DNA of 64,000 bases from Coffea arabica (taxonomy: Eukaryota > Streptophyta > Magnoliopsida > Gentianales > Rubiaceae). A program made the translations under genes and the position numbers. This document shows, piece after piece, positions 10,155 through 23,387 of this stretch. The notes beneath the pieces were generated by a model. That model did no database searches, was not told the DNA's origin, and saw only the letters and a program-made list of their open reading frames with translations. How positions within the stretch are numbered: position 1 is the stretch's first letter; each line of letters begins with the position of its first letter. The stretch is from NCBI RefSeq assembly GCF_036785885.1, contig NC_092330.1, positions 6,110,525-6,174,524 of the forward strand, in the 5' to 3' direction.

Positions 10155-12612
10155 GATTTGTATTTCAGGTAATCATCTTGATTTTGGATTGAAACTTTAC
10201 CACATACTTCTAGTCATGCAAGTACTAGAGTTTAGCAAATTATTCGTGCATCAAAATCTTTTGTCCCGTGACATTTTTGTGAGAATCAGTTACCTTGAGG
10301 TCAAATGTGAGCTGTAATATATTAGGCATTTGGGAACTTAGACTTTCAACTGGGAACATGTTGTTTTGACATCTTTGTTTTAGTTTCTTTATTTATAGAT
10401 TTATGACAGAAACCATTTTTTTTTGTTTCTGTTTACTTTTATTCCAAAGTGACTTTTGCCATTGTAATTTTGCATAGCTCTTCATTTACAAAGCACGGTT
10501 ATGGTAATGTCGGCAGAATACAAAATAGGTCTTGTCTTATACCACTGGTTTTTCTACAAGCTAGCTTGAGTGCATGCTTTCTGAAGAGGTTAAAGTTGTT
10601 GTGCTCCAATATATCCCCTAAAAGTGAACCTTCACTGATAGTTTGATTGATAAGCTTTGTTGTTAACAATTACAGTATTCTGTTCCATTGCAGATCGAAA
10701 TAGAAGACTTTTTCTTTGAGGAGTTGAACAAAATGGAAGAGTTTGAGATATCTTAAAACGTCAAAAAGGAAGGAATTTGACAGCTTCTTAGCAGGAAATT
10801 CTGCCGAAAGAAGTTGCAGCTTTAGATAAGTTCTCTGGGTAATTCTCTTGCACATAACATAGTAATCTTTTTAATTGTTTCCTGATGCTTATGAGTTTTC
10901 GAGTTGAAAATCTTCTCCAGTTTCTATTGTTTTTGCATGAGGAACATGAGATGTCACACTAACTTGCCAGTGTCTTTCACAAAAGCTTGACATTTTTACT
11001 GTAAACTCCTGAGTCTTTGTATCTGATCCTGCTGGTGTGTTTCATTTGCATATCTATGTAGTCCTTTTTGAATAAAACAGAATCAGATCCTAAATGAGTT
11101 TTACTTTTATCTATCAGAGATGGCAAAACATAAAGAAAATTCAAATCTACAGAATGAGTCTAACAGAAGAAATAAACGTTGTGGAATGAGGGCACTTCTG
11201 TAACTGGAAAAAACTGGAAGGGAGGAGGGGAAGATAGGCAAGATTCTTAAATTGAGTTTGAAGCTGTTTTCAAACTTCAAGCACTGTAAATTCCAGCATG
11301 GAACCATGTTCCAAAATTTTAGCTCAGTTTTTTATTGAACAAATGAAAAAGAGCTTTTATAATGCATTAAAAACTTGAAATGCTGTGACTTTCAGCAGTC
11401 TCTTGAGAACAATATTACAAGAATAAAATAAAGTACAGTTTCAGCTATATATTGAGCAAATTGTGCGAATTCCAACTGTTTAATCTCTTGAAAAGAGAAC
11501 ATGTGGTGTGAAATCTGCCAGTTTTATTATTCTTTTCCAGTTTCCACTTGAGTTGGACAGATTCTTTTGCTGTTACGTGGTTATACTCTTCAATCTCACA
11601 TGTCATAAGTATCATGAATGCTAGTATTTCAGTTGTTACGGAGTAACTTTTTTTGCTGCCTCATGTCCTTATTTTCTCTTCAATGAAGTGTTGACATTTT
11701 GTCGGTTTGAAGCATGGCTAAGCATGTCTATTCGTTTCAGGCTTATTGTGGAGGTTCAATACCAAGCAGACGTATCAAACACAATTTTGTGTGGAATAAG
11801 ATGCTTTATGTGACATCCACAAATTTGATGATTTTGAATGCAAAGCCTAACATAATGGACAACTTGATCGAAGTGCTTCAGAATCTGCAGCAATCTTTGA
11901 CCTTAATTAAGTGAAGGCACCAAGAGAGACTTCAGCATTGAGGGTATCAAACATCTTATGCTTCTTAATTTGTTGGTTAATTTTAGTACTTTATTTTTTG
12001 GTCCATTGCAACTGCATCAGCTCTTACCAAATCAATATTTTTTTCTACTTTAGCTGATCAACTTATGTGATTTGTCCAGGGAAAGTAGCTTATGGCCTAA
12101 TGGGGAAGGAAAATCCATAAGGTTATAGCAGATGGAGTTGACAAGACTAGAAGCTTGGCAAGCCAAGGTTGTACTTAATTGCTAAGTGTTGTCAGTAGCT
12201 TCGGAGGTGCAAAAACTGTATGTGTTTATGGATCAATCCATAATTTTGTTGTATCTAAATCCATAATTTTCTAGGCACAATAATGAGCACATGACTACAA
12301 TTTTTACGCAAAGATATCCTGATTGCAGTTTTTTGATAGTATGATGCATATTTATTCTGCTCCTAGTCAGAATAAATGACAGTAGGCCTTGCCTGTACAA
12401 ATGACAGTAGAACTTGCTAAGGAGTATGCTCAAACTTCTTGCTTGACAACTTATGATCCCCTGATGTAAACAATTTCTTGATTTCAGTCAAAAGAATCTA
12501 TGGTGCACAATTTCGGTAATGTAGTATATGAATGTGAAAGAAGCTTGGAATATGCATATGTTTAGCTTTAAACGTACTACTCAATGAACAAGGCGGATAA
12601 CTAAAGTTGGAA
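10155..12612. other. Downstream flank of the NLR gene, no supported coding gene
   Basis: This stretch probably begins with the 3' UTR of the NLR gene. Polypyrimidine tracts followed by CAG and several GT-rich donor-like sites suggest that the 3' UTR may be spliced. A 66-codon ORF at 11714-11914 starts with ATG but resembles no family known to me and has no splice partners I can support. Confidence 0.35.
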
Positions 12613-12796
12613 GGATACAGGGTTTCTACAGTTGCCAATGGACTGGCCACTGCAATCCACCATTGATGGTCAGATCTGAGCCGTCCAATTCAAATTTTCA
12701 AACAATAAATTTTTTGTTTTATTTTTAAATTGGAAAGCTTAGATCTAGTCTAGCATACCCTGCTATTGCACTCGCAATGGTAGGAGTCCCTCATCC
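12613..12796. mobile_element. Candidate small MITE with imperfect inverted ends
   Basis: The left end GGATACAGGGTTTCTACAG matches the complement of the right end, GGATGAGGGACTCCTACC, and similarity continues inward (TTGCCAATGG versus ATTGCGAGTG). The core is AT-rich. No clean target duplication was seen, so the call is tentative. Confidence 0.4.
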
Positions 12797-13631
12797 AAAA
12801 TTAAAGATGGTGTTTCGATATAAGTTCTAAAAACTACAAAATGACTCGAAACAGAGAAATGAACAAGAAGATTAAATAACAGAAAAATTGAACTATTAAT
12901 AATCAACATTTATTGCATATCTTTTACTGCTTTCCTACAATTTATGTTTGAATGTGACAGTTTTATATTCAAAAAAAATATATGTTTTAGGTTTCTACTT
13001 TGTTTCTTTTTCAAATTCTTCTTATTCTTTTTTATCCAGTCATCCTTTCAATCCAAAATAAAGCCAAAGATGAATAAGAATTTCGACATACTGTCGCGAG
13101 AAAAGGACCATATGTTATAGAGGTGTGTCGAATGCTCCTTCAAGCTCCATCCGACTATACTATATAGCTTAGAAGAAGATCCATAAAAATAATGGTCAAA
13201 TCAAATGATCTCCCTCTACCTGCAAAGAACGTGCCCTTTAGTAGTCAACCAAAATGCAAAGCTTTTTCCCAAATTTTGGGCTAGCTTATTTCTACTTTGG
13301 GATGGAATGTTCTTGCACATGGATATCGAATTTGATCATAGGTGTTTCTTGTTTTACTTTGTAAAAAATACAAAGATTCTCAAGAATACATGGAAAGTAA
13401 AATATCAAGTCTAAATAGTTCGAATGGTGACACCTTTAATTCTATTCAATTATATTACAGGAAAGTTCATAATTTATCAGACTAATCATTTTTATAACTT
13501 TCATTTTGCCATTTCTCATTTCTACAGGCACTTTCCCTGCTCTTACCAACTCATCAGGTTGAGTAGTATAACACAAAAAAAAAAAAAAAAAAAAGAAGGA
13601 AATACTAAATCACAAAAGTCACAAACTTGGG
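12797..13631. other. AT-rich spacer between NLR and RLP loci
   Basis: No gene supported. It contains a poly(A) run of about 21 bases near 13573-13593. Confidence 0.4.
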
Positions 13632-16600
13632 CTATTTCTTTCTAACCAATTTGGAGGCTGCTTCTTGTACAATTTTATTGAACCATTTTGGTTTTCCGGT
13701 TAAGAAAATGAAGCATGCTATGATTATTCCAATCACCATTCCACAACCATAACCGATTAAAACAGCTTTCCAAGTAAATCCACTGAAAAATTCCTCATTA
13801 TCTTCTTGATCCAGTTCCAGACTTCCAGTTGCGGTACTGGCTGTGACGACTCATTAGTTCCACAACTTTCTGACAAAGGAAATCCACATAATCCGCTGTT
13901 TCCTGTGTAACAACTGTTATCAAATGTACCACTGCTTTCCTCGAGGTATGCTACCAACAAGATGGCTCTGAGAGACATTGAAAACAGAAAGAAAAGACAA
14001 GGAAGCAAGTTGCTGGGGAATATCCCCATCGAGTTTGTTCCATCACAGGTCTAATGATTCAAGAACAGTTAAATTTGGCAATGCTTCTGAGATTTGACCT
14101 TGAAGGCTGTTATGAGATGAGTTTAGCCCACGAAGTGCGATGAGATCTCCAATGACTTGTGTGATCTGCCCCTGGAAGTTGTTACTTGAGAGATCAAAGG
14201 TTGTGAAGACGGACAGAATTCTCAACATTTGAAGTTCCAGCCCTTAAAAAAATTATCACAACTACAGAATCTTTATAAAGGTTATTCCCCATGTAGTTCA
14301 ACTGTGCTGTCGTTCCATCTATTCTCATCATACCTCTGAGATTGTTGAAGAGTCATGCTGGCAAACTCCCAGTGAAGTTATTGTTTGAAAGGTCAAGGAT
14401 TCTCAGGGAAGAGAATGACAGTTTTTGAACTCTTAGGTTGCCTTGCAAATTGTTGGATCTCAAGCTTAGTACCTGCAACTTTGGAAGAGTTCCCAACCAT
14501 CTAAAGTTGTTGTTTCCAAGATCGAGAACTTTCAATTCTCTACAATTCGAAAGAGAATTTGGCAGTGCTCCTTCTAATTGATTGTCACGCAAATTCAGAG
14601 CACTCAGTTTGTTTCCTACTGGAAAAGTTGCTGGAATGTTCCCAAAGTGGTTTTTGTGCGTATCTAACACTGAAAGGTCCATGCTCATGTTCCCCAAACA
14701 TAGAGGAATTCCGCCAATCAAGTTGTTGTTCAACAAATCAAGAATAGCGAGTGAGCTTAATTTGCATATTGATGATGGGATTTCTCCAGTAAGATTGTTA
14801 TCTGGAATCATGAAGACCTGTATGCTGGCAGGTGAAATAACCACAGGCCCTTGCAACAAGCATGAGCTAAGATCTAGATAAACCAGATTTGGGAATGGAA
14901 GTTGGCTCAGATCAATTAGAGAGTTGTAGGAGAGATTCAAGCAGAACAAACGCTGACTCCAGTTATACCATTTTTTATCTGAAAATATATCACCATGGAG
15001 CAATTTCTCTGAAAGATCTAGCTTATATAGGTTATTTGCAGGCACTAAGAAATCCAAATCTTTGATTCCACGAGAGGACAAAAACAGAAATGCAACAGAT
15101 TGAGGCAAGGTAGAATTAACACCATCAGTGATCAGCAAAATGTTATTGTTAGAAAGATCAAAAGTTTGAAGCTGGTTGCAGTTTGAAAACATGCTAGCCT
15201 GCACAACACCGCCGAAATTGTTTGATGACAGATCAAGCAGTGCTAGATTTACAAGTTTTGAAACTGATTTTGGAACACGACCATCCAGCTTATTTCCACT
15301 CAGATAAATTCTCTGTATTGATTTATACTGGAAATCATAGAGTTGGCCAGTAAGTTGATTGGATTCAAGGTCTAAAAATATCAATGAGGGAAGGCTAAAC
15401 ACCTAAGAGGGTACTGCACCGGTCAAGAAATTGCTTCCCAACATGAGTAAATCTAGGTCTTGCAATCCGGTAACATTGTGGGAGGGTATTGGACCTGTAA
15501 AGGAATTCTATGACAAATCTAAACCCTCAAGATTTGTCAAGTTGATCACTGAAGCAGGAAAAAAACCCACTGAAATAGTTATTACCTACAGATAATTTCT
15601 GCATATTGTTGAAATTGCTGAAACTATTGGGGCATTTGCCCTTCAAGACTATTATATGAAAAGTCTAAGAAAATGAGTTGCTCAAGATTTCCAAGTCCGG
15701 AGGGTACCTGGCCAGTCAAATTATTAAAATTAAGCATCAAATAATTCATTTTGGTGAGATTCCCAAGAGATTCAGGTATAGGACCCCAAAAGTTGCAGGA
15801 TGAGAGATCTAACTAGCTTAAGAATTTCAAATATCCAATGGATTCTGGTATTTCTCCAGAAAAACCGCTTTCAGAAAGAGCTAGATAACTCAGCGTACTG
15901 GTGGTGGTGTTCCATTTCACATCTGACAAGTAACCATAAAGGTCATGGTTGTTAGTCAATTCAACTCTTACCAAGTTTGGTAGTTCGAAAATGTCAGCTG
16001 GCCTGGCATTTGCCATACAAATTTGTGCTACCAAGGTTCAGAATTGTTAATGAAGCTGACGGATTACTTGGAATTACTGAAGTAATATCTACACCTGTAA
16101 ATAAAAGCTTCTCTTAACCGTGTTAAGTTTCGAAGAAGCAACTTAAAAACAGGCGGTTGGATTCTAATATATTGCAAAGGCTGTGAGAGATCAAGGGTGA
16201 CTAAATTGGAGAAGCTCAAGAATTCAGATGGAAGTTGACCTGAAGATCCAGAGCCGGAGAGATTGAGGTGTGTCGAACTCGAAAGCCCACCAAACTTACT
16301 GGAAATCAGTGAAGAAAAGAAATTATTGTAAGCAAGGTTGAGCCATTTGAGGTGAGAAAGCTGAAAGAGGCTGCTGTTGGAATTGATTACCCCATGAAGC
16401 TGGCTGCAGCTAAGATCCAGGCCAACAACTTCACCACTTAGCTCATTACATGTTACTCCATCCCACCTACAGCAATCTGTGCTTCTGTTCCAAGAATTCG
16501 CCCCCGATAAGAAGGCACACCATTGGAATCATAGCCTGAAGAAGCTGTGTTGTCTATATCAATGCTTTTCTTGAATTGCAACAAGAACTGGCTCTGGTCA

Positions 16601-16692
16601 CTAAGGCATAAATGGCTTGCATTGGTGGGAGATGAAGAAAAGACCATTTGATAGTGCAAGAAAACCAAAATAAGTTGAATACGTTTTCCCAT
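13632..16692 (-). pseudogene. LRR receptor-like protein (Ve1/Cf class), multiply disrupted
   Basis: Read from 16692 downward, it opens with a signal-peptide-like MGKRIQLILVFLHYQ and an LRRNT region, then loses frame after codon 62 or so (near 16500). Plant LRR blocks (LxxLDLSxNxxxG) run in different frames across 16034-15813, 15402-14353 and 14228-14043. The juxtamembrane GNSGLCGFPL motif lies in 14029-13757. The last piece, in yet another frame, encodes the transmembrane span and a short basic cytoplasmic tail ending at the stop at 13632-13634. Breaks include in-frame stops at 15403-15405 and 14353-14355, plus frameshifts near 16500, 16050, 14240, 14035 and 13790. The total span would fit a family member of about 1000 aa. 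Intact relatives lack a kinase and signal through partner kinases such as SOBIR1. This copy cannot make a full receptor unless many sequence errors are present. Confidence 0.87.
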
Positions 16693-17094
16693 TTTGCCTA
16701 AATCAAATGCTTCAGATATTAATGAGCTAAAACTTTGATCTGGTTGGATTACTACTTAACATGAAGCTAGCTTTTACACATGCAGAGAAATTCAGCAAAA
16801 ACTATTGCACGAAGATGAATACAAACTTTGATTAGGTTTTAATCAAATTAAAACAAAAAATCATCTTACATTTCTGCATATGTCACTGAATACAGTGAAT
16901 TGAAAGAAGCAGGGACCATAAAAAGCCATTCAACGTTTCGACCTTGCAATTTTGTTAAAAACTGTAATGATGGAGACAAACTTTAATTCCATATTCTTGT
17001 TGCTAAAGCGACCAGTAAATTGGTGGTAATTTCTATTCAAGACCAACAAAACTACTGATCATTTGCTCAAAATTGTCAGTTTTTTGCTGCTGTC
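16693..17094. other. Upstream flank of the RLP pseudogene
   Basis: No coding signal. It carries one half of a direct repeat (17003-17036, beginning near ctaaagcgaccagtaaattgg) whose partner lies beyond the adjacent LTR-like block at 20303-20337. Confidence 0.4.
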
Positions 17095-20000
17095 TGTGAC
17101 GACCACACCTCCCCCTAAGGCGTACCAAAGGGTTCGGCGAACCGCCTGTCCAGTTCTCGCCAGGACTCACTCACTAGCTCACGCGAATCACGTACATACA
17201 CATCCACCATGAACCATAAATAACATTCCCAATTCAAGCTTATAACATACAAGGATAGGAATCAGGGTACAAAGTCTCGATATACTCAAATTAGTTCAAA
17301 GCGTATACAATCCAAGTACAAAACAATCAATTCGAGGAATAGTGCGAGTATAAGTCAAAATTCAAAACAAAATCAAGAGCAACTAGACTACGCTAGCCTT
17401 TACACGTCTCACGCTTCGCTCGTACCCTTGTAAGGAAAACAAAACTAATGGGGTGAGCCAAAACTCAGTGAAGTTCCAAATATCAAATTGGCCAACAAAC
17501 CAAGTGATAGCATAGTGAGAGTAAAATAGCGAGCAAACAAGTCAATTCAGAGAAATAGTACTTCAGCTAGCCAAGTAATATCAGGTTCGCATTCATATAT
17601 AAGGATACAGTAACTCATCTCTCGGCTCCATTCCAGCTTGATCAATGGGTAGTTGACACTCCGTCAACTTTCAAGTAATAACAAGTCCAAAATAAAACTC
17701 CACTACACGCCAATCTCCGTCCACCAATCAACCCCCTTTCTCGGGCCCGCACGCCACACGAAACATGAGTGGTAATACTCGAGTATACCGTTTAGTCGAG
17801 AAGATAACACTCCACTCGACATTACTAGTGACCCAGGGTTCGTTATCTAATCGACCAGGCCCTTGCCTGCTCGACTCGATTAACTAGCCACAGGGTTTCT
17901 GGAATTCCAGGCAAGACATATCTCAAGTACATGTAGAGCAAGTCACGTGTAATCAATAGCAAGAACAAGTCATATTAGGGTAAGTGTGGTAAAGCACACC
18001 CTTGCCCTATCATTCATTTTCATGTAATCATACAAGTCAAGTAATGAACACATGTATCAAGTACAATCGGATATTTGGAAGCACTCACCAAAATATAGTG
18101 CTTCAAGTATTCACGTTCAATTATACTCCAGGCTTGGAGTCCAGATCTGCGATAAAAATTCAGTTTGAGAACTTTGAAACACGAGTAGGATTCGAAATTT
18201 AAACGTTTCGTTCATTAAGAATTGACCAATTGAAATTCATTTGATAGACATTCGTGAAACACTTGCTCGCTTTTCAAATCGTAAGGTTTTGTAGCATATA
18301 TATACTTGGGAATAACACTCGAGTTGAAAGTACAAGCAAATACAAGTTTACATTGGCCATTATGTCTTTTCCTCAAGGGTACAAGTTCAGCTAAGTTTTA
18401 ACGTATAACCCTCGAACCAAGATAGCCAAAGTCCTAGGTGGCTCAAGTACTATTCATCTTAACTCGACCCAAGTCGCAAGGGTATTTCTATAGCCCTCAA
18501 GCGTAAATTCGGGCAGCATGCCCTTTGTGTTTACCTAATTTCCAGCCATTTATGGTTTCATTCTTACTCAATCCAACCCAATATTGTACACAAAACAAGT
18601 CCAGAACACAAATTCAGTTCAATAGCCATTCCATAGGCTCACAACAACACACGAACAAAGATTAAGCTAATATCAAGTGCGGAAATGCAATTACAAAAGA
18701 CAGATTTGACGGGCTTTGCGGAAATAACATATCCGAGGCTACGCTTATCGGATTGATACGCAGCTTATACCATTTCGAAGCTAAGACAAAGGCCTACCAC
18801 TTTCATGAAGAGTACTTAGTCTAATTTCCAGTGTAACCTGATCAAATTCCCAACTCACGTAACCTGGTTTCAACTATTCGGCTAATCAATCGCACTGCAC
18901 TCAAATGACCATAACTCAGTCTACCAAAGTCCATTTAAGACGTTCTTAGTGGCGTTACAAAGCTAAGACAGGGTACTAAAACTTTCATGTTTTAACAAAT
19001 GACTAAATCCAAACGGATTATAGTGAATAACTCAACCAAAAAGGACTAAACTGTCCACGTGGAACTCTGGAAAGTGACCTAGATCAGCGAGGGTATTTTC
19101 ATCTTTTTACAAGCTACGATGCTCCGATTGAGCTGAAATTTTGTGGGCAATTATAAAATACCATTCTCTACAACTTTCATGTTTTGACCTAAGGCCAATT
19201 CGGCCTCTAACATGGAGCAACAAAAACGGGTAGAAAGGGGGGAAATTTTCCAGAAATCTGGAATTGGTTGATCTTCAATGAAACTTTCTCAAATTTCTTA
19301 TTCCAATCACTACCAAAGCCCCTTACATAAACTTATTTTCAACATATGCAACTATACAACAAGTGTAGACAGAAATTAATCAAACCCTAACTTATTTATT
19401 TCATCCAATAATCATCACAACCACTTGCACATCTTGGAATCAAGCCAAAACTTAAGCTAAATAACATCTTAACGCAAGATTTAAAAGATCAAGGACCATG
19501 ATCAGATTTAATACCTCAAAGACAAGCTTGGATGAGTGATAATCCACCTCCTTTGAAAATTTCTAGTTCCTCTAGCTTCCCAACTCACAATTAACACTTT
19601 AATCGGTTTGGAAATCGATTTTCTCACTTGGTTTGGCTAAGATTCAAGAAGAAAGAAGTTTTCTTTTGCTCTCCCTTTCTCTCTCTCTTTTGGTCGGCCA
19701 GCAGCAGAAAAAATGAAGAGCAAAGTGCAAAATTGGAAATAAGAAGGTTAGTTGCTCTCTTGGCCAAGAAACTCTAGTCGCCACCACCACCTTTCATTTT
19801 TCTCTTTCCTTTTCCTTGTTATTTTAGCCTCAATTTTCGGTCAAAGGCAGCTGACAATTAAGAAGATATTTTGCTCAAATATTAATGAGCTTGTATGGTA
19901 AGAAAGTGGTGGTCAAGTGGTGCGTTCAACCGGTAGTGCGCAGGACCCGCCGGTTCGCGCCGTTTTTTCTTAAAAACACGTGTACTAGGGTTTTTACTTC

Positions 20001-20288
20001 CTATTCACTAACCTTATCTCATTGTCCCTAATCACATATGATTTCTCACTTAAAAGCCACTTTTAATCACCAAATATAGTCCTTGCTCCGTACCGAAAAT
20101 TCATCCGGCGGAAAAACGCGAAAACCCTAATTTTGCTCTAATCTTGAAACCAAAAGTGAAACCCTACTTTCTCGGTTTATTTATTCTTATTGTGGAACAA
20201 ATGGGGTAGTAGGGCTTTAGTAAATAATAATTTTCAAATAAAAGGCATTTTTGAGGGAAAAAATGTAAGAAATTTGCGGGGCCTCACA
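17095..20288. mobile_element. Probable solo LTR (about 3.2 kb) of a large LTR retrotransposon
   Basis: The block begins TGTGACGACCACACC and ends GGGGCCTCACA, giving TGTGA/TCACA inverted termini typical of LTRs. It has no long ORF on either strand, and its composition is more balanced than the AT-rich flanks. I found neither a second copy nor a primer-binding site, so a solo LTR or a non-coding (LARD-like) fragment fits best. The five bases before and after (CTGTC and TTAGC) do not match, so there is no target duplication. That argues for recombination between elements or for a boundary error. Orientation is not resolved. Confidence 0.6.
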
Positions 20289-21927
20289 TTAGCAATTATC
20301 AAGCGTCCACTAAATTGGTTGTAATTTTATCTTCTTCTCGTTACATCAAAAGAGGGACTAGTGAAAACTCTCCAATATCAACCTTAAGAATTTAAGCCGC
20401 ATTATCATATTAGAAGTTCATTTAATTAGAGCGCTCGCGAGCAGCTCGGTTCGTTTGCAGCCCTAATTAGCTATGATTGAGTTATCACTAATAAAATTTG
20501 ACTCATTTATGAAATGCCTTTTTCTATATACTTATTGTTCATCTTTTATTTAATTTTCTTTTGGCTATTGTCCAAGACCAACTTTAATGTCTGACTTAAA
20601 CAATTGTGCAACAATTACCCCCACCACACGCTGCTGGTTGTCTTTTTTTTTTTTTTTTTAACTTCCAATTCAAATATGCATATTATAGAGTTTCATTTTT
20701 ATGTAGAATAGTATGAAAAAAGTTAAAAATAATCAGAATGGTCAATGCACTCCAATCTCAAAGTGATTTTTTGCACTCCATGTGAAGGAAATAAACCTTG
20801 AGTGCGAGAAACATTTCTTGGCATAGATTTAACTGTATTTTATCCGGAATATTTATGAGATATTCAAATGATTTGAGTTGACCTTATTACGAATTTCTTG
20901 CTAAATGACATGGGATGCTAAAATTATACACTAACATAATATCGATTATGAAATTTGTTCAGACGCCTCTCTCCTACTACTTTTGCTTGAGTGGCATCCA
21001 TCTACTAACCCAATTGACTTTTATTCCTTCTGTTAAATGATCCACATAGAAAATTGATATTTTAGAAAATATTAATTATTTGGTTTTACCAATAAGGCAT
21101 TGACTATATTAAGGTAATGTAATCGACTGTGAGATAAATATTTATTACGTGCGAAAGCTATTTTATGATCTATACAAGAAAGATCTATCTAAAAAGTGCC
21201 CAGATGACACTTGTTAAAGATAGAATTTAGGTATCATTTTTTTAGCAAATTAAAGTCAAAAGTGATGAGTACAAATAGAAGGAATAGTAATAACTCTTGT
21301 TTTGTACATTTACATGGTAAATTCATTCGAAAGACCCATAAAAGGACACTAGGAAGAAGCAATTGCTCACATTAACTGCTGACCAAAGTTTTGAAACCCA
21401 GATTGGACATCTACCCAGAAAAAAGATTGGGTTGGAGATCATTAATACAACCATTGGGTTAATTGTAATTGACCCATGATGTCATAAATATGTTATAACT
21501 TCTTTTGTAATAAAAGTGCCATAAATATTTATGTGTACTCAAGTGGCTTACATAAAAAAATCCAATTGAGAAATATTTAGAATGATAATATACATTAAAT
21601 AATTCTTCAATTTATCTTTTTAAGAGGAAAGTGCTAATCCAAAGAGAATTTAAAAGGTACAAAAAGACCAACATAAAATTAATGCCTAACAGAACCAGTA
21701 AACGTTTATTAATGTCAAGATACTATTCGCCTCTTTAGAAAAAAATTAATTCTTACGTTAAGTTAGAGGTTAGAAAATCAGTGTTTAAGAAAAACTTAGT
21801 TTTTTGGTGCTTTTAAAAATAGCATTTTGATAATTTTATTGGCGGTAGTGCAATTGAATGGCAAATTTGAAATAATATGGAAAAAGAACGCTGGCTCGCA
21901 AATTAACCAACCACATGAAAAAACTAA
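20289..21927. other. AT-rich intergenic sequence, no gene seen
   Basis: No supported coding region. Near 20430-20470 there is a GC-richer phrase (gctcggttcgtttgcagccc) resembling one terminus of a common plant hAT-type MITE, without a visible partner. A T-run of about 18 bases lies at 20643-20660. Confidence 0.35.
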
Positions 21928-23384
21928 GGTGGCGTTTGGTTCGCACATCGGAATTGGATTCGGATTCGGAATCGGATATCTTGGGTTTGAAATGAGATCA
22001 TTCATTCCAATACATTTGTTTGGTTCAAGTATCTGGAATGTGTATCATTACTATAGTTGATGTTTGGTTCGTCGACTCTTTCGGAATGGAATATAATAAA
22101 TATATTATAAATCACATTGTAAATGATAATTATTGGCTCTTTGTAAATGAGATATAAGAAATTTTTACTAATTAAATATATTAGTATAAATATATTAGTA
22201 AATTTAGTCTAACTGATTAATAATTTCTATTAGTAAACATGTATAATTATTAGTATAATTGATAATATTAATTATATTACACAAATTAATATACATTATA
22301 TAATATATATAACTAATATTATTATTATTATAAGTTTGTAACTAATTAAATTAAATATTATATATAAAATTAAATATAAATATACAAATGTTATAATATA
22401 AATATACAATTATAATTATATAATATATACAAATATTAATTATACAAATATTTTATATAAATGTAATATATATTACATATTAAATATAGTTGTTATTATA
22501 TATTATTATATTTAAAATAATAATAATAATTATTATTATATAATTTATTAATATTACATACATGTATATATTATAATTATACGCACATATAATATACATT
22601 TATAAATATACATATATATTATAAATATATTATTATATAATATTAATAAATTTATAATATATATTATATAAGTATAATTATATTTAACTAAATAATTATA
22701 ATATATAATTATATAATATAATAATATCATTATTATAAGTTTGTAACTAATTAAATTAAATATTATATATAATTAATTATAATTATATGAAAGTTATAAT
22801 ATAAATATATAAATATTAATTGTACTAAAATTTTATATAAATATAATGCATATTAATTAGATATAGTTATTATATATTATTATATTTAAAATAATAAATA
22901 TAATTATAATTATATAATTTATTAATATTATATACATGTATTTATTTTAATTATATGCACATATAATATACATTTATAGATATACATATATATTATAAAT
23001 ATATTATTATATAATATTAATAAATTTATAATATATATTATATAAATATAATTATATTTAACTAAATAATTATAATATATATTTATATAATGTACTAATA
23101 TTATAATTATAATATATTATATATATGTATATATTATAATATATAATAAATATAATATATATAAATATTAATTATATCATTGTATAATTATAATATGTAA
23201 TTGGATTTGTTTCTTGGAATCAAACTTGGGAATCGGACAAAACCCACCAAAATACTTGGGAATGGAGAAACACCAAATTTTTAGAAATCATTCCAAGATT
23301 TCAATTCCCATTCCAGTGAACCAAACACCATTTATGGGGTTCATTCCATTCCCCGAATCCGATACCCTCTTACCAAACGCCCCC
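21928..23384. mobile_element. Harbinger-like MITE with an extreme AT-rich core (1457 bp)
   Basis: The left terminus GGTGGCGTTTGGTTCG pairs with the complement of the right, GGGGGCGTTTGGTAAG, and the subterminal blocks are rich in gaatcgg/ggaatgg phrases. TAA flanks both ends (21925-21927 and 23385-23387), the PIF/Harbinger target duplication. The core (about 22080-23200) is almost entirely A and T and contains a duplicated segment of about 405 bp. It encodes no transposase. Confidence 0.8.
22320..23130 (+). repeat. AT-rich tandem duplication, period about 405 bp
   Basis: The phrase tataagtttgtaactaatta occurs near 22330 and again near 22735. The following text (tattatatat..., cacatataatatacattta, atatttaactaaataattata) recurs in the same order at the same offset. 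The duplication lies wholly inside the Harbinger-like MITE core. Confidence 0.75.
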
Positions 23385-23387
23385 TAA

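Noticed and set aside
11714..11914. 66-codon ORF downstream of the NLR as a possible small gene
   Set aside because: No family resemblance, no promoter context, and it lies where an NLR 3' UTR could extend. Kept only as a note in the flank entry.
17095..20288. Complete LTR retrotransposon
   Set aside because: No internal coding region and no second LTR; solo LTR or non-coding fragment fits better.
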